Source: Vitreoscilla stercoraria DSM 513 (GTDB taxonomy: Bacteria > Pseudomonadota > Gammaproteobacteria > Burkholderiales > Neisseriaceae). From it: a DNA stretch of 64,000 bases. Shown one piece after another: positions 44,450-52,490 of this stretch. The first letter of the stretch is position 1; each line of letters opens with the position of its first letter. The DNA lies in contig NZ_KB908018.1 of the NCBI RefSeq assembly GCF_000382305.1, positions 200,704 through 264,703 of the forward strand, given 5' to 3'. The notes under the pieces were generated by a model. That model had not been told where the DNA came from. It worked only from the letters and a program-made list of their open reading frames with translations, and did not search any database. Made by a program: the position numbers and the translations under genes.

Positions 44450-45148
44450 ATGCCAACATTGACGATTGTTGGGGAAATAGACCCATTTTTGCATGTGAAT
44501 TTGCAACGTGGTGAGTCTATCTCTTGTGAAAGTGGCGCCATGGTCATGATGGAGTCTGGCTTAGAACTTACAGGCCGCATGCAAGGTGGCTTTTTGGGTG
44601 CTTTGACACGGACTTTGGCCAATGGTGAAAGTTTTTTCCAGCAACATATTGAAGCAACTGGTGACAGTGGCGATTGTTTGTTGGCCCCTGTTATGCCCGG
44701 AGGCATGCAGATTTTGGATGTTGGTACGGAGCAATACAATCTTTCCGATGGTGCGTTTGTGGCGTGTACGTCCAAAGTCGATGTCAAAGCACAGATGCAA
44801 AGTATAGGAACAGCCTTGTTCGGCGGAACCGGTGGCTTTTTAATTGGTAAAACCAGTGGCCATGGGCAAGTGGTTGTGAATGGTTTTGGCAGCTTGTTTA
44901 TATTGGACGTTGTACCAGGCAAAGAGACCACTGTGGATAATGGCCATGTGGTGGCGTGGGATGCAAGTTTACGCTATGAAATATCTGTGAGTACCAGTCA
45001 AAGTCGTGGTATGTTGGGCAATTTGATGAACAGCGTGACCAGCGGAGAAGGCATGGTATTGAAATTCTCAGGGCAAGGAAAAGTGGTGATTTGTTCCAGA
45101 AATCGCAGTAGTTTTGCTGGCTGGATGCGCCAAGAAATCAGCGCATAA
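44450..45148 (+). CDS. AIM24/TIGR00266 family protein
   Basis: A 232-aa all-beta protein of the AIM24 family, with the glycine-rich strands typical of it (ESGAMVMMESGLELTGRMQGG, VMPGGMQILDVG, LFGGTGGFLIGKTSG). It has no signal or membrane helix. AIM24 proteins are widespread in bacteria; the best-studied homologue is mitochondrial, and the bacterial role is unknown. Here it lies inside the ter cluster between two TerD-family genes, occupying roughly where TerA would be expected. A DUS-like variant lies at 44568-44578. Confidence 0.8.
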   Translation: MPTLTIVGEIDPFLHVNLQRGESISCESGAMVMMESGLELTGRMQGGFLGALTRTLANGESFFQQHIEATGDSGDCLLAPVMPGGMQILDVGTEQYNLSDGAFVACTSKVDVKAQMQSIGTALFGGTGGFLIGKTSGHGQVVVNGFGSLFILDVVPGKETTVDNGHVVAWDASLRYEISVSTSQSRGMLGNLMNSVTSGEGMVLKFSGQGKVVICSRNRSSFAGWMRQEISA

Positions 45149-45180
45149 TTAATAAAATGCTTATTGAATGAGGAAAAATC

Positions 45181-45762
45181 ATGGCAATTAATTTACAAAA
45201 AGGTCAAAAAATCTCGCTTGAAAAAGAAGCAGGTTCATCATTAAACCAAGTGGTCATGGGTTTGGGATGGGATGCGCTTAAGAAAAAAGGCTTTTTTGGC
45301 TTTGGCGGCGGCAGTCAAGACATCGATTTGGATGCGTCTTGCTTGATGTTTGATGAAAACAAACAAATCGTCGATGTGGTTTGGTTTCGTCAATTGCAAA
45401 GAAAAGATGGCAGCATTCGCCACACAGGTGACAATCGCACTGGTGATGGCGATGGTGATGATGAGCAAATTGTGGTGATGTTGAATCAAATTCCAGCCCA
45501 AGTCAAATCTTTGGTGTTTACCGTGAACAGTTTTACTGGTCAAGATTTCAGCCAGGTGGCCAATGCGTTTTGTCGTTTGATTAATGGTGACAACAAGCAA
45601 GAAATTGCTCGTTATGATTTGTCTGTACAAGGCAGCCACTCTGCGCAAATCATGGCCAAATTGTATCGCCACAATGGTGAATGGAAAATGCATGCCATGG
45701 GTGAAAATTCCACTGGTCGTACTTTCCAAGATTTGATTCCGCAGATTTTGCCGCATTTATAA
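45181..45762 (+). CDS. terZ: TerZ-like TerD-family protein
   Basis: A 193-aa TerD-domain protein with the glycine-rich insert KKKGFFGFGGGSQDIDLDA that marks TerZ, followed by VDVVWFRQLQRKDGSIRHTGDNRTGDGDGDDE. The acidic calcium motif is complete. The match to enteric TerZ, which also begins its operon, is close by memory of the family. A hairpin follows, then the biosynthetic module. Confidence 0.88.
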   Translation: MAINLQKGQKISLEKEAGSSLNQVVMGLGWDALKKKGFFGFGGGSQDIDLDASCLMFDENKQIVDVVWFRQLQRKDGSIRHTGDNRTGDGDGDDEQIVVMLNQIPAQVKSLVFTVNSFTGQDFSQVANAFCRLINGDNKQEIARYDLSVQGSHSAQIMAKLYRHNGEWKMHAMGENSTGRTFQDLIPQILPHL

Positions 45763-45786
45763 AATATAAAGACATAAGATGTGAAG

Positions 45787-45820
45787 TCGGCTACCCTAAT
45801 CAGGTAGCCGATATTATTTA
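45787..45820 (+). terminator. Hairpin after terZ
   Basis: TCGGCTACC / GGTAGCCGA, 9-bp stem with 7-base loop, followed by TATTATTTAC. A weak terminator. Confidence 0.6.
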
Positions 45821-45853
45821 CAAGCGCTATTTTGAGCCTAGAAGGAGTTGTCG

Positions 45854-46993
45854 TTGGATTGGTCATTTGATTTGCCTACAGGACGCTTGCAATTGCAATT
45901 GCAAGAAGCCAAGTTACCATTTGAAGATTTGTTGTCGATTGGTGCACGGCAAAACCCAAAACGTGCATTTTTGTTTGTCAGCAAAGTTTTGGGAAAACAT
46001 ATCCCAGTCAAACCTGCAATGATGCGACATTGTCATCAATTGTTGGCGCAGCAATTGCCTGCTTTTGATGCACCAAGTTTGTTTATTGGCATGGCAGAAA
46101 CTGCCACAGGCTTAGGGCAAGGTGTGTTTGAAGCTTATGTGCAGCAACAGCCGCATAGCCAAGCACAATACATTCACAGCAGCCGTGTGCGTGTACATGA
46201 TACCGATGCGGTGGTGTTTGAAGAGTCACACAGCCACGCCACACGTGTTTGGCTGCATTTGCCTAAAGACGACGCAACCAAGGCGCATTGGCAGCAAGCT
46301 AAAAATTTGATTTTGATTGATGATGAATTGAGTACGGGCAATACTTTTTGCAATTTATTGCAACAATGTTTGCATCTCGCTCCCCATGTCACACAAGTGT
46401 ATTGGGTGTCTGTGGCAGACTTTATGGGTTCACGTCGTGATGCATTGATGGCTGCTTCTGAGCTGCCTTTGCAGTGTATTTCTTTGTTGCGAGGGCAATG
46501 GCAATTTCAAAGCAATAGTGTGGTTGCACCTGTAGCGCAAGCGTCGCAATCACACATCGGTGCAGAGCCATATATTGTAGATGCAGGTTTTGGGCGTTTG
46601 GGTGTGGCAGCGCCGATTCAATTGAATGGTGTCTTGCGCGAACAATTGCCGCCTGATTTAAAAGCCCATGATCAAGTTTTGGTATTGGGTTGCGGTGAAT
46701 TCATGCATGCGGCTTTGTTGGTGGCAGAGTATTTGCAAGAGCATTATCAGGTTAAATGTAAAGTGCAATCGACCACCCGTTCACCCATTTTACAATGGGG
46801 TGCGATTGAGACAATTACCACAGCAGGCGATCCTTATGATGAAGGTGTGCCTTATTTTGTGTATAACGTGGTGCGGTCAGACTATGACCATATATTGATT
46901 TGCCATGAGTATGAAGCCAGCACTGCTTTGCAACAAACTGCTTATGATTTGCAAGCTGATTTGATTTCTTTGACTAAGGAGCATCATGCATAA
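45854..46993 (+). CDS. Phosphoribosyltransferase with TRSP domain (ter biosynthetic module)
   Basis: A 379-aa protein. The N-terminal part is an orotate-PRTase-like domain (PRTase_2 type) with the PRPP-binding motif LILIDDELSTGNTF near residue 154. The C-terminal TRSP domain is recognised by VQSTTRSPILQ near residue 305. A TTG start at 45854 is used because AAGGAG lies 6 bases before it and no ATG fits; this start is worth checking. Family members in ter clusters are predicted to build a nucleoside-like compound. It overlaps the next gene by 8 bp. Confidence 0.82.
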   Translation: MDWSFDLPTGRLQLQLQEAKLPFEDLLSIGARQNPKRAFLFVSKVLGKHIPVKPAMMRHCHQLLAQQLPAFDAPSLFIGMAETATGLGQGVFEAYVQQQPHSQAQYIHSSRVRVHDTDAVVFEESHSHATRVWLHLPKDDATKAHWQQAKNLILIDDELSTGNTFCNLLQQCLHLAPHVTQVYWVSVADFMGSRRDALMAASELPLQCISLLRGQWQFQSNSVVAPVAQASQSHIGAEPYIVDAGFGRLGVAAPIQLNGVLREQLPPDLKAHDQVLVLGCGEFMHAALLVAEYLQEHYQVKCKVQSTTRSPILQWGAIETITTAGDPYDEGVPYFVYNVVRSDYDHILICHEYEASTALQQTAYDLQADLISLTKEHHA

Positions 46994-47735
46994 ATTGTTG
47001 TTTGTGGATTTGGACGACACTTTGTTTCACAGCCACAATAAGCGTCAACCTGACACACACGATGTGGCTTTGGCTTATTTACAGGACGGTTCTGCCATTT
47101 CTTATGCCAATCAAAAGCAAATGACGATGTTGAAGTTTTGGCAAGAAAGCCATGTGATGATTCCAGTGACTGCTCGCAATCGCAATGCGTTTGAGCGTGT
47201 GGCGATTGAATTCAAACATGGGGCAGTCATCAATTATGGTGGCATTGTGTTGCAAGCCGATGGCAGTTTGGATGAGGCGTGGAGTCAGCAAAGCCAAGCG
47301 CATGCCCGTCACAGCGAACCGATATTACAAGTGTTATTGGATTATTTGAACAGTTTGATTCAAACCACCGAATACAGCAGCTTGCATGCACGCATCATCA
47401 GCGACGTTGGTATCGCATTTTATGTGTTGCTCAAATCCAAAACGGGTGATTTGGTGCAAGTGGCGCAAGTGACGCACATGGTAAAACAATTTTTGGCTCA
47501 AGAGGGTTGGACAGAATATCAAGTGCATCACAATGGTAATAATCTTGCTATCATGCCGCCATGGCTTAACAAGCGCCATGGCGTGCGCTATTTGCTAGCA
47601 CAATGGCAACAACGCGGTGAAGTGGTTTCGTTTGGTATGGGCGATAGCGTGATTGATTTGGGTTTTATGAATGAGTGTGATTATTTGATGGTGCCCAATC
47701 CGAGCCAAATTGTCAGTCAAAGGATGGATGTATGA
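46986..47735 (+). CDS. HAD-family phosphatase (ter biosynthetic module)
   Basis: A 249-aa haloacid-dehalogenase hydrolase. Motif I is LFVDLDDTLFHS (Asp 8 and 10), a Thr in PVTARNR could be motif II, and motif IV is FGMGDSVIDLGFM near residue 216. It has a cap domain between, as in Cof-type sugar/nucleotide phosphatases. It overlaps both neighbours (8 bp upstream, 4 bp downstream), so the four genes are translated together. Predicted to remove a phosphate in the pathway product. Confidence 0.85.
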   Translation: MHKLLFVDLDDTLFHSHNKRQPDTHDVALAYLQDGSAISYANQKQMTMLKFWQESHVMIPVTARNRNAFERVAIEFKHGAVINYGGIVLQADGSLDEAWSQQSQAHARHSEPILQVLLDYLNSLIQTTEYSSLHARIISDVGIAFYVLLKSKTGDLVQVAQVTHMVKQFLAQEGWTEYQVHHNGNNLAIMPPWLNKRHGVRYLLAQWQQRGEVVSFGMGDSVIDLGFMNECDYLMVPNPSQIVSQRMDV

Positions 47736-48823
47736 GTTTTCATGGCAGTTATCGTGCTGAGCAAGTCACGTTTTTATTAAAACCGATGGCATTAGAGACC
47801 ATTGACGACACGGTATTGAAAGAACAGCTGATTCAAAGTGGGCAGCGACATTATAGTGAAATGTTGTCACCTGAAAAACGCCCAAGCCCTGAATATTTGG
47901 CTTTGTTTCATGAGGCTTTTCAAGCCAATTGCAAACAAATGGCCAGCGATATTTTGAAATTGGCGGCGTTAATCCAACAACAAAAATCAGGCTTGCCAAC
48001 TTTGGTATCTTTGGCCAGAGCAGGTACGCCCATTGGCGTGATTTTGCAGCAAATTTTAAGCCGTTTGTATGGTGAGTCGGTGAGGCATTATTCCGTATCG
48101 ATTATTCGAGATCGTGGAATCGATGAGAATGCATTGCATGCTATTTTGGATGCAGGTCATGCGCCAGAGTCTTTGGTGTTTTTAGATGGATGGACGGGCA
48201 AAGGCGTCATTAATCGTGAGTTACAGGCCGCTATTGATGGTTTTAATGCACAAAACCATTGCCACATAGATGGTCGTTTGTTTGTCTTGACCGATTTGGC
48301 AGGCGTGACCGATTGTGCTGCCAGTGAAGAAGATTATTTGATACCTTCTTCGATTTTGAATGCCAGCATCAGCGGTTTGGTCAGTCGTTCTATTTTGAAT
48401 GAGACCATAGGCAAAGATGATTTTCATGGTTGTGTGTATTTTGCTGAATTTGCCGATTGCGATTTGTCACAATGGTTTGCGGATGCTGTGGTGGCGTTGG
48501 CATGGGAAGAATATGCTCAAAATGGTGTGCCTACCATGAAGATGGCTGATAAAGCCATTCGTCATCAAGCCAATCAACAGTTCATTCAGCAGTATATGCA
48601 GCAATATGGCATTGATGATGTGAATTTGATTAAGCCCGGTATCGGTGAAGCCACGCGTGTGTTTTTGCGTCGTTTGCCTGAAAGATTGTTAGTGAAAAAT
48701 TTAGAAGAAGCTTCTGTGCAGCATTTATTGTGGTTGGCGCAAGAAAAAAATGTGGTTGTAGAAGTGGTTGAAAACTTGCCATACCATGCCGCAGCTATGA
48801 TTCGGAGTGCACGCGATGCTTAA
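47732..48823 (+). CDS. PRTase fused to PELOTA-like domain (StiP family, ter biosynthetic module)
   Basis: A 363-aa protein of the family annotated as PRTase_1 or 'cysteine protease StiP'. The PRPP-binding loop VFLDGWTGKGV is near residue 148, and SLARAGTPIGVIL precedes it. The C-terminal 60 residues (ERLLVKNLEEASVQHLLWLAQEKN ...) resemble the PELOTA RNA-binding fold of PELPRT proteins. A protease function is not supported by any catalytic motif I can see. Contains a DUS-like variant at 48221-48232. Confidence 0.8.
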   Translation: MSFHGSYRAEQVTFLLKPMALETIDDTVLKEQLIQSGQRHYSEMLSPEKRPSPEYLALFHEAFQANCKQMASDILKLAALIQQQKSGLPTLVSLARAGTPIGVILQQILSRLYGESVRHYSVSIIRDRGIDENALHAILDAGHAPESLVFLDGWTGKGVINRELQAAIDGFNAQNHCHIDGRLFVLTDLAGVTDCAASEEDYLIPSSILNASISGLVSRSILNETIGKDDFHGCVYFAEFADCDLSQWFADAVVALAWEEYAQNGVPTMKMADKAIRHQANQQFIQQYMQQYGIDDVNLIKPGIGEATRVFLRRLPERLLVKNLEEASVQHLLWLAQEKNVVVEVVENLPYHAAAMIRSARDA

Positions 48824-49679
48824 GCCTCATCAATATTGCGCTTCTTTGTATGTGCCGACTACGCACAAAGATTTGAATGAAATCATGCGAGGTGAAAAGC
48901 TGCAAGAAGTCGGTAGTTTGATTTTTTGTACGGAAGATGCGGTGTCTGAACAGCATTTGCCACAAGCCATCAGCCGTTTTTTAGATGCCTTGCCGTATTT
49001 AAATCCTCATTCATCGCAACAACGCTTTGTGCGTGTGCGCAATCCTGCGGTGATGCAGCAATTGCTGGCAAATGAGCATATTCAAAACATTGATGGTTTT
49101 GTTTTACCCAAAATTACGGCTAAAAATATTGGTGATTACCAAATTTTGGTAGAGCAAGGCTTTTATGTGATGCCTACTTTGGAAACGGCTGAGGTGTTTA
49201 TTGAGCAAGAAATGTTGCAATTGCGAGATATTTTATTGCAGCCATTGTGGCGACCTTATGTGTTGAGTTTACGTCTTGGTGGCAACGATTTGCTCAATTT
49301 ATTGAGCATGCGGCGCAGTGCCGAACACACTGTCTATGAAACCGTTTTGGGTACTCATATCGATCGTTTGGTAGGATGGTTTAAGCCTTGTGGTTTTGAA
49401 TTGAGCGCACCTGTATTTGAGTTTTTAAATCAACCTGAGGTATTAATGCGTGAAGTTCAGGCCGATTTATTACATGGCTTAACTGGTAAAACCGCCATAC
49501 ACCCGACTCAAATTGCCAGTATCGAAGCATTTTATGCGGTCAAAGAGCAAGATGTGTTGGTGGCAAAAGCAGTGTTAGCATCGAATCAAGCGGTGTTTCA
49601 ATATCAGCAATGCATGCAAGAAGTGGCGACTCATTACCGATGGGCGCAAAAAACATTGACAATGGCGGGCTTGAGTTAA
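48816..49679 (+). CDS. HpcH/CitE-like aldolase or lyase (ter biosynthetic module)
   Basis: A 287-aa TIM-barrel protein of the HpcH/HpaI/CitE superfamily. PTLETAEVF holds the metal-binding Glu, LRLGGNDLLNL the acidic second ligand, and GKTAIHPTQIASIEAFY is the characteristic C-terminal CitE motif. It should act on a CoA- or carboxyl-linked carbon-carbon bond. ATG 48816 has GGAG upstream; GTG 48807 is an alternative. Last gene of the cluster, 146 bases before the second tRNA-Ser. Confidence 0.83.
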   Translation: MLKPHQYCASLYVPTTHKDLNEIMRGEKLQEVGSLIFCTEDAVSEQHLPQAISRFLDALPYLNPHSSQQRFVRVRNPAVMQQLLANEHIQNIDGFVLPKITAKNIGDYQILVEQGFYVMPTLETAEVFIEQEMLQLRDILLQPLWRPYVLSLRLGGNDLLNLLSMRRSAEHTVYETVLGTHIDRLVGWFKPCGFELSAPVFEFLNQPEVLMREVQADLLHGLTGKTAIHPTQIASIEAFYAVKEQDVLVAKAVLASNQAVFQYQQCMQEVATHYRWAQKTLTMAGLS

Positions 49680-49781
49680 AATAAATGGTATGGGAAGTGG
49701 GTGTTTTTATTTTTTATATTTGTTTTTAAAGAATAAATTGATATTTCGGTTGGTTGTGATGAAATATTAATAAAAAAATGC

Positions 49782-49810
49782 TTGCAGCAACTAAAACATT
49801 AACGTATTAT
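49782..49810 (+). promoter_or_regulatory. Sigma70 promoter of tRNA-Ser copy 2
   Basis: TTGCAG, 17-base spacer, TATTAT; the tRNA begins 16 bases after the -10. The surrounding AAAAAATGCTTGC also occurs at copy 1. Confidence 0.7.
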
Positions 49811-49825
49811 TCTGCTTCTCAAGTC

Positions 49826-49916
49826 GGAAGCGTGGCAGAGCGGTTGAATGCAACGGTCTTGAAAACCGTCGAGGGCTTATACCCCTCCGTGAGTTCGAAT
49901 CTCACCGCTTCCGCCA
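49826..49916 (+). tRNA. tRNA-Ser(UGA), copy 2
   Basis: Identical over all 91 bases to the copy at 35154-35244: UGA anticodon, long variable arm, CCA encoded. It is at the far edge of the ter cluster and has its own promoter and terminator. Confidence 0.96.
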
Positions 49917-49924
49917 AAATACTG

Positions 49925-49954
49925 AAAAGCACACCTGAAAAGGTGTGCTTTTTT
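49925..49954 (+). terminator. Intrinsic terminator after tRNA-Ser copy 2
   Basis: AAAAGCACACCT / AGGTGTGCTTTT, 12-bp stem with GAAA loop, followed by T6. Its sequence differs from the terminator of copy 1. Confidence 0.9.
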
Positions 49955-50112
49955 GCGTATGCTTGGTTTTACTTTGTCATACAGAACCATTAATCCGTTT
50001 TAGAATCTGTTGAGCGGCATATCAACAAAGAGAATGCGGTGAACGTCTTATTTCATATATTCATATACAACAATGTGGTGAAAACTTGTATACAGGCCGA
50101 TTGGATGAACTT

Positions 50113-50616
50113 ATGGCTTTAATCCCCATGACTGACATGGTTTTATTGATTGATGTCACCGAGCAAGCAAAATTACAACATCATTTTATATGCAATGAAT
50201 GGGATGGCTTGGCACAAACACGTGATGAGCTAGAGGCTGAGTTATTAAGTGGTATGTCGGTATGGGCTTGGATGGAGGCAGGTGAGGCCATTGGTGTGGT
50301 CAAAACACGCTGTGTTAGTGATGTATGGGTATTTTGGCATTTAATCATCATGCCTCAATACCAAAGTCGTGGTTTGGTGACCGCCATTTTGCTGGAGCTA
50401 GAAGCACTGGCGCAAAAGTTTGGTTGTATGGCGCTAGAGGGTATCGTGCATTTTCCGAGAGATGGCATCAAGCGTTGGTATGAAATATTGGGCTATCAAG
50501 CAGTACAAACCGATGCGGTGATTCAAGCGAGCGGTTATCAAATGGTCAAAATGCTGTTGAGGAAAAGTTTGTTACCGACTGAACCTAGCCAGCAATGTGA
50601 TGAGGTAGGGAATTAA
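50113..50616 (+). CDS. GNAT-family acetyltransferase
   Basis: A 167-aa GNAT protein. The acetyl-CoA motif A is LIIMPQYQSRGLVTAIL (the Q-S-R-G segment), followed by the LEALAQKFGC helix and the C-terminal KRWYEILGYQAV strand. The substrate is unknown. The start is uncertain: ATG 50113 is used, and ATG 50128 or TTG 50086 are possible. It lies just outside the second tRNA-Ser. Confidence 0.72.
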   Translation: MALIPMTDMVLLIDVTEQAKLQHHFICNEWDGLAQTRDELEAELLSGMSVWAWMEAGEAIGVVKTRCVSDVWVFWHLIIMPQYQSRGLVTAILLELEALAQKFGCMALEGIVHFPRDGIKRWYEILGYQAVQTDAVIQASGYQMVKMLLRKSLLPTEPSQQCDEVGN

Positions 50617-50618
50617 AA

Positions 50619-50648
50619 AAGCGTCCTGTAAACGTTTACAGGACGCTT
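50619..50648. terminator. Terminator formed by a perfect inverted DUS-like pair
   Basis: AAGCGTCCTGTAAA and TTTACAGGACGCTT, a 14-bp stem with a 2-base loop, preceded by A6 (T6 on the minus strand). It separates the convergent GNAT and coaD genes. Confidence 0.88.
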
Positions 50649-50654
50649 GATGGA

Positions 50655-51152
50655 TTAATTGTGATACAAATGATTGTTAATCATTTTTTCATACACAGGT
50701 TCAGGCAAATAACGCTTGATCATGGCTTGCCAGTTTTTAGGACCGACCATGCCTTTGACCATGGTAGAAGACACTTCGGCAAATTCGCGCGGTGGCAAAA
50801 GGAAAACCGTAGAAATTTCAGGTTGTAAGTCAGAATTGATATAGCGCATCGAGCGTTCGTATTCATAATCCGAAGCCGAACGTATGCCACGCACAATGTA
50901 GTCTGCACTAATACTGTCGGCATAGTTAACCAAATACTGATTTTCAAACGAGGCAATGTGAACATTGTGCATGCCTGAAGTAATGGCTTTGAGCATGTCT
51001 TTGCGCTCTTCCAAAGTATAAGTGCAACGCTTATCAGGATTGACACCAATGGCGACAACCAGCTCATCAAACAGCATTTGCGCTTCACGTATCATCCACA
51101 AATGACCGTTGGTAGGTGGGTCGAAACTGCCTGCGTAGACGGCGCGGCGCAT
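50655..51152 (-). CDS. coaD: Phosphopantetheine adenylyltransferase
   Basis: The penultimate coenzyme A enzyme (165 aa), which joins ATP and 4'-phosphopantetheine. The nucleotidyltransferase HxGH-type motif is AGSFDPPTNGHLW, and RGIRSASDYEYERSM and the ISTVFLLP strand are characteristic. ATG 51152 is preferred (AAAGG upstream); ATG 51167 overlaps the preceding stop codon. It follows the KAS III-like gene on the same strand. Confidence 0.95.
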   Translation of the reverse strand: MRRAVYAGSFDPPTNGHLWMIREAQMLFDELVVAIGVNPDKRCTYTLEERKDMLKAITSGMHNVHIASFENQYLVNYADSISADYIVRGIRSASDYEYERSMRYINSDLQPEISTVFLLPPREFAEVSSTMVKGMVGPKNWQAMIKRYLPEPVYEKMINNHLYHN

Positions 51153-51166
51153 TTTGCCTTTGACCA

Positions 51167-52300
51167 TCAGCGTTTTTCCAACAGCACCGAGCCAATGGAA
51201 TAACCTGCACCAAAGCTAGACAAAACTGCCAAATCACCTGTTTGCAAATCATCGTGGTGCAAATGCATGGCAATCACGGAGCCTGCTGAACTGGTATTGG
51301 CATAAGTATCCAAAATGGTTGGCGATTCTTGCGCCGTAGCAGGGCGACCTAAGACACGTTTGGCAATCAATTCATTCATTGTCAAATTGGCTTGGTGTAA
51401 CCAAAAGCGTTTTACATTGGTAGGCTCAATTTGGTTTTTATGCAAATGGCTGATAATGTGTTCGCCCACAGCAGGACACACTTCTTTGAACACTTTACGG
51501 CCATTTTGTACAAACAATTTGTCTGCCGCCAATGGATTGTTATCGATTTCGGTGCGGTTTAAGAAACCTGCATTGTTGCGGATGTTATTTGAAAATTCTG
51601 TCCACAAATGGGTATCGACCACGTTAAAGCCTTTGTGAGTGTCGCCCGCCAAATCTTGATGAACCAATACCATAGCGGTGGCAGCATCGCCAAAAATGAA
51701 ATGGCTGTCACGTTCACGGAAGTTCAAATGCGCGGTGCAAATTTCGGCATTAATCACCAATACACGCGTTGCAGAACCTGCGGCAATGGCATTGGCGGCC
51801 ATTTGAATGGCAAAAGTGGCACTCGAGCACGCCACGTTCATGTCAAAGGCAAAGCCAGCACAACCCAATGCAGTTTGGATTTCTACAGCCATCGCAGGAT
51901 AAGCACGTTGCATATTAGAATTGGCAACAATCACCATGTCGATGTCAGCGGCATTGACTTCAGCATTATTTAAAGCATCTTTGGCTGCGGCTATACCGAT
52001 TTCAGCTTGAATAGACAACTCTTCATTGCTGCGTTGTGGCAATTGCGGTGCCATGATGTCAGGATTCAAAATACCTGTTTTGTCCAATACAAAACGGCTT
52101 TTGATGCCTGAAGCTTTCTCTATGAAGGCGCTGCTTGATTCAGACAAAGCAGTCACACTGCCATCAATAATCGCTTGAGCATTTTGTTCATTGAAAGAAG
52201 CAACATATTGGTTGAATGTATGAACCAATTCATCGTTGCTGATGCTGTCTTTTGGGGTGAATAAACCAGTGCCAAGCAGCACAACAGGCATAGAAGTCAT
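51167..52300 (-). CDS. 3-oxoacyl-ACP synthase III family protein (FabH-like)
   Basis: A thiolase-fold condensing enzyme (377 aa). The catalytic triad positions are Cys in NVACSSATFAIQ, His in FWLHQANLTMNELI and Asn in DTYANTSSAGS. It is about 50 residues longer than typical FabH, with an N-terminal insertion near residues 30-60, so it may act on other acyl-CoA or acyl-ACP substrates than the housekeeping FabH. GGAGA lies upstream of ATG 52300. It overlaps coaD's longer alternative start. Confidence 0.85.
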   Translation of the reverse strand: MTSMPVVLLGTGLFTPKDSISNDELVHTFNQYVASFNEQNAQAIIDGSVTALSESSSAFIEKASGIKSRFVLDKTGILNPDIMAPQLPQRSNEELSIQAEIGIAAAKDALNNAEVNAADIDMVIVANSNMQRAYPAMAVEIQTALGCAGFAFDMNVACSSATFAIQMAANAIAAGSATRVLVINAEICTAHLNFRERDSHFIFGDAATAMVLVHQDLAGDTHKGFNVVDTHLWTEFSNNIRNNAGFLNRTEIDNNPLAADKLFVQNGRKVFKEVCPAVGEHIISHLHKNQIEPTNVKRFWLHQANLTMNELIAKRVLGRPATAQESPTILDTYANTSSAGSVIAMHLHHDDLQTGDLAVLSSFGAGYSIGSVLLEKR

Positions 52301-52435
52301 AGGGTGAAAGTCTCCAACAAAATTCATCATAACAAACAGTTATATGATCGCTTTCATATCATTAACCATGTTTGTCGTTTATTGCATGGCAGCATAACCT
52401 TGTTACCGTTGTCAGTCAAAGTATTAATCAAAAAA

Positions 52436-52461
52436 AGCGTCCTGTAATATTACAGGACGCT
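52436..52461. terminator. Terminator formed by an inverted DUS-like pair
   Basis: AGCGTCCTGTAAT and ATTACAGGACGCT form a 13-bp stem with no spare loop bases in the palindrome centre; the preceding A tract gives T residues on the minus strand. It ends the YccA transcript. Confidence 0.8.
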
Positions 52462-52490
52462 GTGTGTTGGTGGTTTGACCTATTAAGAAC

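Noticed and set aside
47732..48823. Protease function suggested by the common name StiP
   Set aside because: The sequence shows a PRPP-binding loop and a PELOTA-like end, and I see no protease catalytic motif.
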